Assembly (NCBI GenBank): GCA_016719055.1
Contig: JADKAW010000007.1
Span: 1-64,000 of the forward strand
Reading direction: 5' to 3'
Length of the DNA: 64,000 nt
Source: Candidatus Rhodoferax mariagerensis
GTDB taxonomy: Bacteria; Pseudomonadota; Gammaproteobacteria; Burkholderiales; Burkholderiaceae_C
Shown here: positions 1 to 8,705 of the stretch, piece by piece
Numbering within the stretch: the stretch's first letter is position 1
How the letters are laid out: each line of letters begins with the position of its first letter
The notes under the pieces: generated by a model
Databases searched by the model: none
What the model saw: only the letters and a program-made list of their open reading frames with translations
What the model was told of the DNA's origin: nothing
Program-made: the position numbers and the translations under genes

Positions 1-562
1 TCAACACCTTTCGCTGAGCCCAAGGTACAGGGCTGTGGCGAAGGCGATATCAAAACCATGCTGGAGACCGGCAATTTGAGTGGCAAGTGCGCCGACCTGA
101 ATGCGCTGTTTGTCGGCTTGTGCCGCGCTGCAGGCTTGCCTGCCCGTGATGTCTATGGTCTGCGCGTGGCCCCGTCTGCCTTTGGCTACAAAGAACTCGG
201 CGGCAACCCGGCCAGCCTGAAAGGTGCCCAGCACTGCCGGGCCGAGGTCTACCTGAAAGATCACGGCTGGGTGGGCATGGACCCGGCCGACGTGACCAAG
301 GTGATGCGCCAGGAAACGCCCGAGTGGATCAAATCCCCCCAGCATGCCGTGGTGGCTCCCGTCAACAAGGCGCTGTTTGGCAACTGGGAGGGCAACTGGA
401 TGGCCTGACAACCTGTGCCCATGATGAAGCTGCCAAACTCCAACAGGGGCCGAACTCGGCTTCCTGATGTATCCGATTGCCGAGAACGCCTCCGGCCGCC
501 TGAACTCTTACGCGCCGGACGACTTCAAATACCACATCAGCGCGCGGGAAACCACAGCCTAG
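1..562 (+). pseudogene. Transglutaminase-like protein, C-terminal part, decayed 3' end
   Basis: The reading frame enters from the left edge and stops at 408. It shows a transglutaminase-like core: GKCADLN with the candidate catalytic Cys, CRAAGLPAR after it, and HCRAEVYLKDHGW then DPADV for the His and Asp. The family normally continues past this stop. That continuation is visible in broken frames: KLPNSN at 427-444, then, after a one-base shift near 446, GFLMYP and a tail ending FKYHISARETTA at a TAG (560-562). Between 406 and 428 about three small indels are needed to restore the frame. What is seen is a partial gene with a multiply frameshifted C-terminus; whether this is biological decay or sequence error is open. 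The family includes peptidase-like or crosslinking enzymes; the substrate is unknown. Confidence 0.7.
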
Positions 563-671
563 TCTGGTGGCCTGGCGTGGGCAAGACAAACTTGCTGAAA
601 AGCCTGCTGGGCCTGGTCCGGCAATGCCGCACCATAAAATGCGTAGACTTTCCTCCATTGAGCAAACCCGC

Positions 672-1250
672 ATGATGTACCGAACCATTGCTTTGATTTT
701 TGCGTCCCTGTTGGCACTTTGGGGTTGTGGTGGAGGTGACTCTGCGGCAAGTCTGCCGGGCAGCAGGGCTCCGGTCTTGAATGCGTCGTTTGATCAGGTT
801 TCAGCCACGGGTGCCTTGGTGTCCTGGCAGGCAAGCGAACACAACCAGGGCAAGTCGTACACCTTTCAGGCTGATTCAAATGGAGCTTGGTCGGCCCCAA
901 GCAGCGCAAAAATTCACCGGTATGGTCCGGAGGACTATGGGCTATTGAGTCAGCTCATTCAAATTCAACTGGCATGGATCAATAAAACAGCGCGCCTGAC
1001 TGCGCAGCTCAAGACCGAAGGGGCAGTTGACACCGGTGCCGCCCTGACCTTGCAGATGATTGGCAGCCGTGGGGAGATTTTGGCCTGGAACCACATGAAT
1101 GACGCAAGAGTGACGCAGTCCCAAGGCTGGAAGAGTTACAGCATCGACCTGAAGACCTTGCCCGGCACCACATCAATTGCCGTGGGCGTCATGCTTGAAG
1201 GCTCAGGCACCTTGTGGGCTGACGACATCAAGCTGGAAATCATCGATTGA
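672..1250 (+). CDS. Putative lipoprotein with beta-sandwich-like domain
   Basis: A 192-residue protein begins MMYRTIALIFASLLALWGCGGG. The short basic start, hydrophobic stretch and LWGC lipobox predict a signal peptidase II lipoprotein anchored through the Cys near residue 18. The mature part has alternating hydrophobic residues and a late pattern (GWKSYSIDLKTLP ... GSGTLWADDIKLE) like carbohydrate-binding or jelly-roll modules; this resemblance is by eye only. ATG 672 or 675 fits the signal peptide; the open frame before it carries no start of that quality, and no strong ribosome binding site is visible. No partner gene suggests a function. It converges on pckG. Confidence 0.7.
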   Translation: MMYRTIALIFASLLALWGCGGGDSAASLPGSRAPVLNASFDQVSATGALVSWQASEHNQGKSYTFQADSNGAWSAPSSAKIHRYGPEDYGLLSQLIQIQLAWINKTARLTAQLKTEGAVDTGAALTLQMIGSRGEILAWNHMNDARVTQSQGWKSYSIDLKTLPGTTSIAVGVMLEGSGTLWADDIKLEIID

Positions 1251-1312
1251 CAGGCATCCATGCAGCGAACGGCGCTGAACCGCCAAAGCTCGGACATTGA
1301 CTGACGTAAAGT

Positions 1313-1343
1313 CTCCTGGCGGGCAAAAAAATCCGCCCGGGAG
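1313..1343. terminator. Hairpin between convergent genes
   Basis: CTCCTGGCGGGC and GCCCGGGAG face each other around an A7 loop, giving roughly ten pairs with one mismatch. It sits between the lipoprotein gene (ends 1250) and pckG (minus strand, ends 1416), where a bidirectional terminator would be expected. No clean U-run follows the stem on either strand, so the call rests on position and stem. Confidence 0.4.
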
Positions 1344-1415
1344 CGACACCGGACGGATCACAGGCCACGAAAGGCCCGGTTTACGATGCAGCCCCTGCGG
1401 AGCCGCACCGACCGA

Positions 1416-3269
1416 TCATGCAGCGAGCTGCTTTGCAAACAAGGCTTTGGTCTCAACCAATTCCTTGGGCAGGTGGTAAGCCAACTGCTGGAAATGCGCT
1501 TCATGCAGTTTAAGTTCTTCGGCCCACGCGGCCTTGTCGATGCTGGTGACGGTCTTGAACTGCTCGGCGCTGAAGTTCAGGCCATTCCAGGTCAGTTCGT
1601 CAAACAAAGGTGCCCGGCCAAACATGGTGTCAACGCCCACTGCCTTGCCTTCGACGCGGTCGATGATCCACTTGAGCACGCGCATGTTGTCGCTGTAGCC
1701 AGGCCAGACAAACTTGCCGTTGGCATCTTTGCGGAACCAGTTGACGCAATAGATGTTGGGCAGGCTTTGGCCAGCGGCCTTGAACTTCGCGCCGACATTG
1801 AGCCAGTGCTGGAAGTAGTCGCTCATGTTGTAGCCGCAGAACGGCAGCATGGCAAACGGGTCACGGCGCACCACGCCCATTTGGCCGACCGCAGCAGCGG
1901 TGGTCTCAGATCCCATGGTGGCGGCCATGTAGACCCCTTCGACCCACGAGCGGGCCTCTGTTGCCAATGGCACGGTGGTTGAACGGCGGCCACCAAACAT
2001 GAAGGCATCAATCACCACACCTTTGGGGTTGTCCCATTCCGGATCAAGCGCCTTGTTGTTGATGGCGGCGACCGTGAAGCGGGCGTTCGGGTGAGCGGCC
2101 TTGGCACCGGTTTGCTTGGCGATTTCAGGCGTCCAGTCCTTGCCTTGCCAGTCAATCAGGTGCGCCGGCTTGACGCCGCCATTGTCGTCTTCCATGCCTT
2201 CCCACCAGACATCGCCATCATCGGTCAGGCCGACGTTGGTGTAAATGACGTTTTTGTTCAGGCTCGACATGCAGTTCTGGTTGGTGTGGAAATTGGTGCC
2301 GGGGGCGACACCAAAATAGCCGGCTTCGGGGTTGATGGCGTACATCTTGCCGTCAATCGGCTTGATCCAGGCAATGTCGTCGCCCACAGTGGTGACTTTC
2401 CAGCCTTCAAAACCAGCCGGCGGCACCAGCATGGCAAAGTTGGTCTTGCCACAGGCGCTTGGGAAAGCGGCTGCAACGTGGTATTTTTTGCCTTCAGGTG
2501 TAGTCACGCCCAAAATCATCATGTGTTCGGCCAGCCAGCCTTCGTCGCGGGCCATGTTGGAGGCAATGCGCAACGCAAAGCACTTCTTGCCCAGCAGGGC
2601 GTTGCCGCCGTAGCCCGAACCAAAGCTCCAGATTTCACGGGTTTCTGGAAAATGGCAAATGTATTTGTTCTTGTTGCAAGGCCAGGTCACATCGGCCTGA
2701 CCGGGTTCGAGCGGTGCGCCCACGGTATGCATGCAAGGCACAAACTCGCCATCGGTGCCCAGCACGTCATAAACCGCCTTGCCCATGCGGGTCATGATTT
2801 TTTGATTGGCAACCACATAGGCGCTGTCGGTCAGCTCAATGCCGATGTGGGCAATGGGCGAACCCAGCGGACCCATCGAGAACGGGATCACATACATGGT
2901 GCGGCCCTTCATGCAGCCGTCAAACAGCGGCTGCAGGGTGGCACGCATCTCGGCCGGAGCCATCCAGTTGTTGGTAGGGCCGGCATTTTCCTTTTTCTCG
3001 GAACAGATAAAGGTGCGGTCTTCGACCCGGGCCACGTCGCTTGGGTCAGAGCAGGCCAGGAAACTGTTGGGGCGCTTGGCTTCGTTGAGTTTCTTGAAGG
3101 TGCCGGCATCGACCAGGCGCTGGCACATGGCTGCGTATTCTTCTTCCGAGCCATCGCACCAGTACACATCGGCTGGCTTGGTGAGTGCAGCCATTTCGGC
3201 AACCCAAGCGACCAGTTTGGCATTTTTCACGTAGTTGGGGGCTTTTGCATATTCGACAGATGAGCTCAT
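1416..3269 (-). CDS. pckG: Phosphoenolpyruvate carboxykinase (GTP)
   Basis: Cytosolic enzyme converting oxaloacetate and GTP to phosphoenolpyruvate, GDP and CO2, the entry step of gluconeogenesis. The 617-residue length is usual for the GTP-dependent family, which is unrelated in length to the ATP type. The kinase-1a loop AFPSACGKTN lies at about residues 268-277 and holds the family's reactive Cys. It is followed by GDDIAW (kinase-2, metal), and preceded by GSGYGGNALLGKKC and the substrate-binding stretch SDPSDVARVEDRT. RRSTTVPL and GVYMAATMGSET are also characteristic. The ATG at 3269 is preceded by AGGAG at 5-nt spacing, so this start is well supported. It is a single-gene unit with a 700-bp upstream region. 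Confidence 0.97.
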   Translation of the reverse strand: MSSSVEYAKAPNYVKNAKLVAWVAEMAALTKPADVYWCDGSEEEYAAMCQRLVDAGTFKKLNEAKRPNSFLACSDPSDVARVEDRTFICSEKKENAGPTNNWMAPAEMRATLQPLFDGCMKGRTMYVIPFSMGPLGSPIAHIGIELTDSAYVVANQKIMTRMGKAVYDVLGTDGEFVPCMHTVGAPLEPGQADVTWPCNKNKYICHFPETREIWSFGSGYGGNALLGKKCFALRIASNMARDEGWLAEHMMILGVTTPEGKKYHVAAAFPSACGKTNFAMLVPPAGFEGWKVTTVGDDIAWIKPIDGKMYAINPEAGYFGVAPGTNFHTNQNCMSSLNKNVIYTNVGLTDDGDVWWEGMEDDNGGVKPAHLIDWQGKDWTPEIAKQTGAKAAHPNARFTVAAINNKALDPEWDNPKGVVIDAFMFGGRRSTTVPLATEARSWVEGVYMAATMGSETTAAAVGQMGVVRRDPFAMLPFCGYNMSDYFQHWLNVGAKFKAAGQSLPNIYCVNWFRKDANGKFVWPGYSDNMRVLKWIIDRVEGKAVGVDTMFGRAPLFDELTWNGLNFSAEQFKTVTSIDKAAWAEELKLHEAHFQQLAYHLPKELVETKALFAKQLAA

Positions 3270-3974
3270 TGAATCTCCTAGTTTAAAAAAACGGTTCAGA
3301 AAAAGTTGATGAAACCGACCCGTCGATTTGCCAGGCTACGGTAGATAATCGTTGCTGTTTCTGGTGCAACCTGGGGGTATGGCATCAGGTGAACTTTGTG
3401 GAAAGATCTCATGTTTTGGTTGACCACAAGCAAGGAACAAAAATATTCGGGCCGTACTTGTTGAAACCAGAGACACAGATCCAACAACCGCCAAATTCTA
3501 GTCCTGTGTTAATGCAAGTCGCGCACTTTTTGACAGAAGTTGACTTTTAGCAGATCACGCAAGCCAGCCCCCTGCGCAATCTGCTGCCAACGCCCCCGGC
3601 GCGGTACCTGACGACAGGGGCCGACATGGCCTACCATGCCCGGCAAATCTTGAGCATGAGTTGTTTCCGATGCAAAGATGATGCTGGCACAGTTGATGAT
3701 GCTCGGCTGCTGATTGCCGCCAGAGACCCATGTGGCATGTGCCGCCCCAGAGCACAAAACCAGCCAGCCGCCCAGTCACACGGACAGCGTTTTAAGGCGG
3801 AGCTTGATCAAAAAGCGCGTGTGGCAATGCGTCAGGTGCAGCGTGGGTTTTCTCAGACATTCAATGTAGTGACCTTTCGGTCAAAATACACCGCATCCAA
3901 CACAAGTTGCTACATAAGTAGTAGCTTCTTACGCAGTTAGCATAAGCGCTACGGCCCTAAATATCATAGAACCT
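3270..3974. other. Non-coding stretch upstream of pckG
   Basis: About 700 bases without a convincing gene. Short open frames exist on both strands but lack ribosome sites, family resemblance and coding-like composition. The right end near 3930-3965 holds a degenerate piece resembling the dispersed intergenic repeat (TAGCATAAGCGCTACGGCCC). The left end must carry the pckG promoter on the minus strand; I cannot pick out a convincing -35/-10 pair. Confidence 0.5.
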
Positions 3975-6692
3975 TCAATCCAGCAGCAGCATCAAAATCG
4001 GGGTCAGATCGACAGCCCGTCGGGTGGTGGTGGTCAACCCCGAGGCGGTGCTGCTGCCAGCCGAGTTGGTGGCGCTGAGGCTGCAACTGTAGGGGGTGTT
4101 GGGGGCCAAGCCGGTGAACTTCAGTGGCGATGCGCTGCCTTGCGTGGTGATTGGCGCGCCACCACCGGCAGGACTGCATGTCGCTGAATACACAACACTG
4201 TTGAGTCCGCCGTCGGCCGTCGGTGGCGTGAATTCCAGCGTCAGACTGTCTTTGCCGGCAAACAGCCTTACAAGCCTCGGTACGCCAGGTTTGCCAGTTG
4301 GCAAGACTGCGAACAGGCGCGCTTCGCTGGGCGACGCATTGACAAACATTGTCAGGCGGTAATAACCAATGGGTAGCGCGCCAAAAGCAGCCGACGTATA
4401 GGTGCTGTTGGACAGCGCGGCTGGTGTTGCGTAGCTGATGGCACCGTTGTCCAGCCGTTGCAATTGCACCAGCGGCTGGCTGCTTGCCGAATCACTGCCG
4501 TTGCCCGAGGAGGGGCCCGAGTATCCGGTAAAGCTGTAGCTGTTGCCGCCTATTGCCAGGGCGCGGTTGGGGTAGAGGGGATGGGTGACAGTGTCCACGT
4601 AGGGGCGACCGCTGACCATTTCGTAGCTGAGACCAGGGTCGTAAAGCTCCACGCCGGGCAGGTTGTAGCCGCCGACGACCATCACCTTGCTGCTGGGCAG
4701 CAGCACGGCATCATGGTCCCACCGGTAGGCTAACAGGCTGCCGGTGGACAACCATTGGCCAGACAATGGATCGAAAACGTCCACTGTCGTGTTGTCACCG
4801 GTCAACATGACCCTGCCGCTGGCCAACAACACGGCTCGATGTTCACCACGAGATACAGGCAGGCTGCTGGTATAGGTCCACTGGCCTGTGGCCGGGTCAA
4901 ATAGCTCGGCGGTACCGATCCGAATATTGTTGTCAGCGCCGCCTGCGACCAGCACTTTTCCGTTGGGCAGCAAGGTGCCGGAGTGGAACATGCGTGCCAC
5001 ATTCATGTCGGCTGTCGCAGTCCAAAGGTTAGTGCTGGGATCGTAGAGCAAGGCGCTTTTTAACGTGCCACTACCCGTGTTACCCCCAGCCACCAGCACC
5101 CGCCCGTCCGGCAACAACGTAGCGCTATGACTGTAACGGATACCTAGCATGTTGCCACCAGAAGACCAGCTGTTGCTGTCTGGATCGTACAAATCTGCGG
5201 CTGTGGGGTTGTTTCCAAAGGGATTTTCACCACCTGATATCAAGACCTTCCCGTTCGCCAGAAGAGTTGCCCGATGCCGACCGCGCGTTACTCCCGGACT
5301 TGTCGCTGCGGTGGATTGGTTGGTGCTCGGATCGTACAGTTCTGCACCGGCCACGTAGCCACCAACGATGAGCACCTTGCCGTTGGCGAGGAGCGTTGCG
5401 CTGTGTTGGTCGCGGGCAGCAATGAGGTTGCCGCCTGGCGTCCAGTTTTCGGAAACAGGGTCATAAAGCATGGATGAATTCAGCTTGACGGCAGGGTTGC
5501 TTGCATGTGAGGTACCCCCAGCCACCAGTACCTTGCCATTGGCTAGCAGCGTGGCGCTGGGCTTTGAGCGGGCCTGGGGCAAGGGCTGCAGCCCAGCGCG
5601 CCAGGAACCTGTTGCAGGGTCGTAACGCTGAGCAGAGGCCAAGTGCGAACTGGTTGAATCCTTACCTCCCGCGACAACAACAGTGCCATCGTTCAGCAAA
5701 GTGGCCGTATGTGATATCCGCTCTGGCACGGAACCGACAATAGACCATTGGCCCGTTACGGTGTCATAAAGTTCGGCGTTGGTCCGATAGATGAATGGCG
5801 AAAAACCATTGAAGCCACCGACAACGAGCACCTTGTTATTGGTCAGGCGCGTTGCTGAATGGTAGCTGCGGCTTTCGGACATGGAGCCGGTCGCTGTCCA
5901 TAAACCAGTGCCGGGCTCGAAAAGCGCTGCGCTGTCGAGTGGACCGCCAGAATTGACACCCCCGGCAACCAGCACCTGGCTCATATCCATCAGCATGATG
6001 GTGGTGTGCCCGACACGTGCAGCGGGCATGGCCCCCGCCGATGTCCATAGGCCGGTGCTAGGTTGGTAAATTGCAGAATTCGACAGATACTGGGTTGATC
6101 CGCCCGATCTGGCAAAACCGCCGGAAATCAGCACTTGGCCATTTCTCATCATGGTGGCCGCATGGCCATCACAAGCGTAGGGCAACGACCCAGTGGCAAC
6201 CCAATGACCGGTTGAGGGGTCATAAATTTCTGCATCGGAACGCGAGGTGTCTGCGCTGATCCCGCCAGCAACCAGCACTTTGCCGTTTGGTAACAGCGTG
6301 GCGGAGTGCATGCCTCGCACTGCGCTCATAGGGTCTGTCCATGCCCATTGCCCTGTCGCTGGGTCATAAAGTTCGGCGCTGGCGCTGACCCCCCCGGTAA
6401 CCAGCACTTTGCCAGTATGCAATAGCGTGGCGGTGTGGAAGAGTCTGGCTTCGCCCATGTTGCCAGTCGCTTGCCATTGCCCAGTGGCAGAATCGAAAAG
6501 CTCGGCTGCAGGGGTGAATACCCCAGTCGACCCACCGGCGATCAAAATCTTGCCGTTGGGCAACAGCGTCGCCGTTTGACCATTTCTGGCCGTCGCCAAG
6601 GGATTGACGTTGCTCCAGCCGGCAGCCAGCCCATGAAAGCATACCAAAGCCAGGGCTGTTGCAATGACACACCGGAACAAGTTTTTCAACAT
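3975..6692 (-). CDS. Secreted kelch-repeat protein with C-terminal DLTPILMLLLD tail
   Basis: A 905-residue exported-type protein. ATG 6692 opens a signal peptide (MLKNLFRCVIATALALVCFHGLAA). Fourteen kelch motifs of the form H-x-ATLL-x-x-GKVLV-x-GG ... LYDP-x-T-x-x-W follow, each about 50 residues, matching two seven-bladed propellers. After residue about 690 comes an early-set-like domain, then a fibronectin-III-like domain (PGVPRLVRLF ... APNTPYSCSLSATNSAGSS), and finally DLTPILMLLLD at the very C-terminus. The same order occurs in the 1238-residue protein at 8706. Kelch propellers are binding or, in galactose-oxidase relatives, catalytic scaffolds; no copper-site pattern is claimed here. 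It lies head to tail with the gene at 6787. Confidence 0.85.
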   Translation of the reverse strand: MLKNLFRCVIATALALVCFHGLAAGWSNVNPLATARNGQTATLLPNGKILIAGGSTGVFTPAAELFDSATGQWQATGNMGEARLFHTATLLHTGKVLVTGGVSASAELYDPATGQWAWTDPMSAVRGMHSATLLPNGKVLVAGGISADTSRSDAEIYDPSTGHWVATGSLPYACDGHAATMMRNGQVLISGGFARSGGSTQYLSNSAIYQPSTGLWTSAGAMPAARVGHTTIMLMDMSQVLVAGGVNSGGPLDSAALFEPGTGLWTATGSMSESRSYHSATRLTNNKVLVVGGFNGFSPFIYRTNAELYDTVTGQWSIVGSVPERISHTATLLNDGTVVVAGGKDSTSSHLASAQRYDPATGSWRAGLQPLPQARSKPSATLLANGKVLVAGGTSHASNPAVKLNSSMLYDPVSENWTPGGNLIAARDQHSATLLANGKVLIVGGYVAGAELYDPSTNQSTAATSPGVTRGRHRATLLANGKVLISGGENPFGNNPTAADLYDPDSNSWSSGGNMLGIRYSHSATLLPDGRVLVAGGNTGSGTLKSALLYDPSTNLWTATADMNVARMFHSGTLLPNGKVLVAGGADNNIRIGTAELFDPATGQWTYTSSLPVSRGEHRAVLLASGRVMLTGDNTTVDVFDPLSGQWLSTGSLLAYRWDHDAVLLPSSKVMVVGGYNLPGVELYDPGLSYEMVSGRPYVDTVTHPLYPNRALAIGGNSYSFTGYSGPSSGNGSDSASSQPLVQLQRLDNGAISYATPAALSNSTYTSAAFGALPIGYYRLTMFVNASPSEARLFAVLPTGKPGVPRLVRLFAGKDSLTLEFTPPTADGGLNSVVYSATCSPAGGGAPITTQGSASPLKFTGLAPNTPYSCSLSATNSAGSSTASGLTTTTRRAVDLTPILMLLLD
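3978..4010 (-). other. DLTPILMLLLD tail, copy 1
   Basis: Last 11 codons of the 905-residue kelch protein, directly before the TGA at 3975. Codon choice differs from the other three copies (ACC for Thr, ATT for Ile, GAT for the final Asp) while the peptide is identical. Confidence 0.85.
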
Positions 6693-6730
6693 GATCACAC
6701 CACTCAGCGGGTTAAAAAATGCTACCTTAA

Positions 6731-6780
6731 TAATAGCTATTCATGCAATCCAAACGGAGGCTACAGCCAAAAATAGCCTT
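6731..6780 (+). repeat. Dispersed intergenic repeat, degenerate copy
   Basis: Begins AATAGCTATTCATGC, identical in its core to the copy at 14731, then diverges. It lies between two minus-strand genes encoding proteins with the DLTPILMLLLD tail. Confidence 0.45.
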
Positions 6781-6786
6781 TAATGT

Positions 6787-8385
6787 TTAGTCCAGCAGCA
6801 GCATCAATATCGGCGTCAGATCGATACTGACTTTTTTGCTCAGCATATTGGAATAGGCGCTTGGGTCGCCGCTGCCGCTGACAGCAACGACTGAACAGAT
6901 GTAGGTCACACCAGACTTAAGTCCAGCAACGGTCAGCGGTGAGGCCGTACCCGTGGCGCTTTGATTGATACCGTCTGAGCCCTCACAAAGCGCACTGTAA
7001 TTGTTGGCCAGTACCGCACCGGATATTGCAGAAGGCGTGAAGTCAAGTGTTATCCGTCTGCCTACAAGCGTGAGTTTGGTCAGGGTAGGTGCAAACGGAA
7101 TTTCAATGTCCAACAGAAACATACCCCAACGGGTGGTAAAGCGAGAATCCAATGCTGAGCCCGAATGGATGGTCAGGAAGCGGCCACTGGGTGACAGTTC
7201 AGGAAAACCGTTGGTTGGAATGTTGGTCAAACCGCTGGTTCCACCAAAAAAATTGTTGTGGATGACAAAACCGCTGCCGGTTTCGGATGCGATATTTGTG
7301 GCTTCTGTGCGGAAAACAATGTACTGCCCGTCCGCCGACAGGCCTGGACGATAGCCCTGCCCGCCACCACTGCTGTTGCCGTTCCCCAAAACGTTTTCTG
7401 TCGAATCCACGCTGGCGATAACAATGGTACCGGTGTAGGTATCCTTGACGTAGACTTGGCTGGCTACGTCGGTCCCTAGCAGCGGAAGTGGGTTTGGCCA
7501 GAGCCCATGGCCGCGACTGCGAAAAGCCACAATGCGACCATCTTGAGAAATTGCTGGCGCAGTGACGGTTGATGTCCCCTCACCCCCATGGGCGCCGTCG
7601 TTTCGCCTCTGTGGCACCCCATTTTTATCTGCACTGACATAGCGCAGTGAGCTTGGCCCGATGCTTGTGTCAAACAGGTAAATCTGCCACATGCTAGCAC
7701 TGCGATTGAGCAAATCGTCATAAGCCCAGAAGGCAATGCGGGTGCCATCGTATGAAATATCTGGCTCGTTGCCTTCAATGCAACCACCATCCGGTCGGGT
7801 GAGAGCGGTGGTTGTGTTGCTGTCAAGGTGGCGCAAATAAACCACTTGATAACCAGGAGTGCCAGTACAGGCACCCCCATTGTGCAAGGTCAGGCCATTC
7901 ACAAGATCGGAATAAGAGGTGAACACCACTGTGCGACCATCCCCGGAAATTCTGGGCTGCAGGGCTTGTTCCAAGCCGGGACTCCCGTCGGGCATCACAT
8001 CGACCTGTGTCGTTTTGGGTCCCCCAAGCGCACAACGGTCGCGTAAAAAAACGTGAGACGACGAAAGGACGGTGCCATTAATCAGGTTGGTGGCCCGTGA
8101 CTGAAACACCACGCGGCAGCCGTCGTTGGAGATGGTTGGCCTGTCGTTGTCATTGTTGTTTGCCGGCACGCCTGCCGTGCTTTGGCTGATAAGTTCGGTG
8201 GTGCCAGCTACTCGGTCACGCAGATAGATTTGCGAGTTGCCGCCCGAGACAACAGGGCTAGACACTAAGCCGTCGTAGATGCCTTCAAATACCACATAGC
8301 GCCCATCGGGCGTCACGGCTGCCTGTGCATCACTGTATTGCGGTGTGGCAGCAGGTGGCACATCTGCAGAGGTCAAACTCACCAT
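6787..8385 (-). CDS. TolB-like beta-propeller protein with DLTPILMLLLD tail; signal peptide frameshifted
   Basis: A 532-residue frame with repeated PD40/WD40-like blades (for example ISNDGCRVVFQSRATN, ISGDGRTVVFTSYSDL, ISQDGRIVAFRSRG, LSADGQYIVFRTEATN, LSPSGRFLTIHSG), then a fibronectin-III-like domain and the tail DLTPILMLLLD. The frame starts abruptly at MVSLTSADV. Immediately upstream in the next frame is a textbook signal peptide beginning at ATG 8467 (MFRQVLTGLIGCVLMAL), and the current frame supplies its missing end, AAHAQDNFEM, with an AHA|Q cleavage site. One inserted base between about 8410 and 8430 explains both halves. As sequenced the protein would not be exported; if that is a sequencing error, the gene runs from 8467. 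Confidence 0.8.
   Translation of the reverse strand: MVSLTSADVPPAATPQYSDAQAAVTPDGRYVVFEGIYDGLVSSPVVSGGNSQIYLRDRVAGTTELISQSTAGVPANNNDNDRPTISNDGCRVVFQSRATNLINGTVLSSSHVFLRDRCALGGPKTTQVDVMPDGSPGLEQALQPRISGDGRTVVFTSYSDLVNGLTLHNGGACTGTPGYQVVYLRHLDSNTTTALTRPDGGCIEGNEPDISYDGTRIAFWAYDDLLNRSASMWQIYLFDTSIGPSSLRYVSADKNGVPQRRNDGAHGGEGTSTVTAPAISQDGRIVAFRSRGHGLWPNPLPLLGTDVASQVYVKDTYTGTIVIASVDSTENVLGNGNSSGGGQGYRPGLSADGQYIVFRTEATNIASETGSGFVIHNNFFGGTSGLTNIPTNGFPELSPSGRFLTIHSGSALDSRFTTRWGMFLLDIEIPFAPTLTKLTLVGRRITLDFTPSAISGAVLANNYSALCEGSDGINQSATGTASPLTVAGLKSGVTYICSVVAVSGSGDPSAYSNMLSKKVSIDLTPILMLLLD
6790..6822 (-). other. DLTPILMLLLD tail, copy 2
   Basis: Last 11 codons before the TAA at 6787. Uses ACG, ATA and GAC where copy 1 uses ACC, ATT and GAT. 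Confidence 0.85.
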
Positions 8386-8705
8386 CTCGAAGTTGTCTTG
8401 CGCGTGAGCCGCCTTGTAGCGCCATCAAGACGCACCCGATCAAGCCGGTCAGTACCTGTCTGAACATATCAAATCTTTCGAAAAATGGGACGAATGCGAT
8501 GGGGAATAGTCGTGCATGCACTCAGGTGGCTGATATTCTTTTTTTTGAATCATCATAGCAAAGCTTGATTCAAAGCAATTGGTCGACGGAAACAGCTGGT
8601 GTTCTTTGCAAAAATTCAAGACATTCCGAAGATTTTTGAAACAGGTTGACCACTCGCGATGGCATAGGTGGCTGTGGCAAAATTTGTATGCCGTAAGGAC
8701 GCATC

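Noticed and set aside
2091..3263. Long open frame opposite pckG
   Set aside because: Antisense shadow of a GC-rich conserved gene; composition rich in His, Gln and Ala, with no family pattern or ribosome site.
3509..3940. Small open frames upstream of pckG
   Set aside because: Overlapping frames on both strands, no ribosome sites, no coding-like codon pattern.
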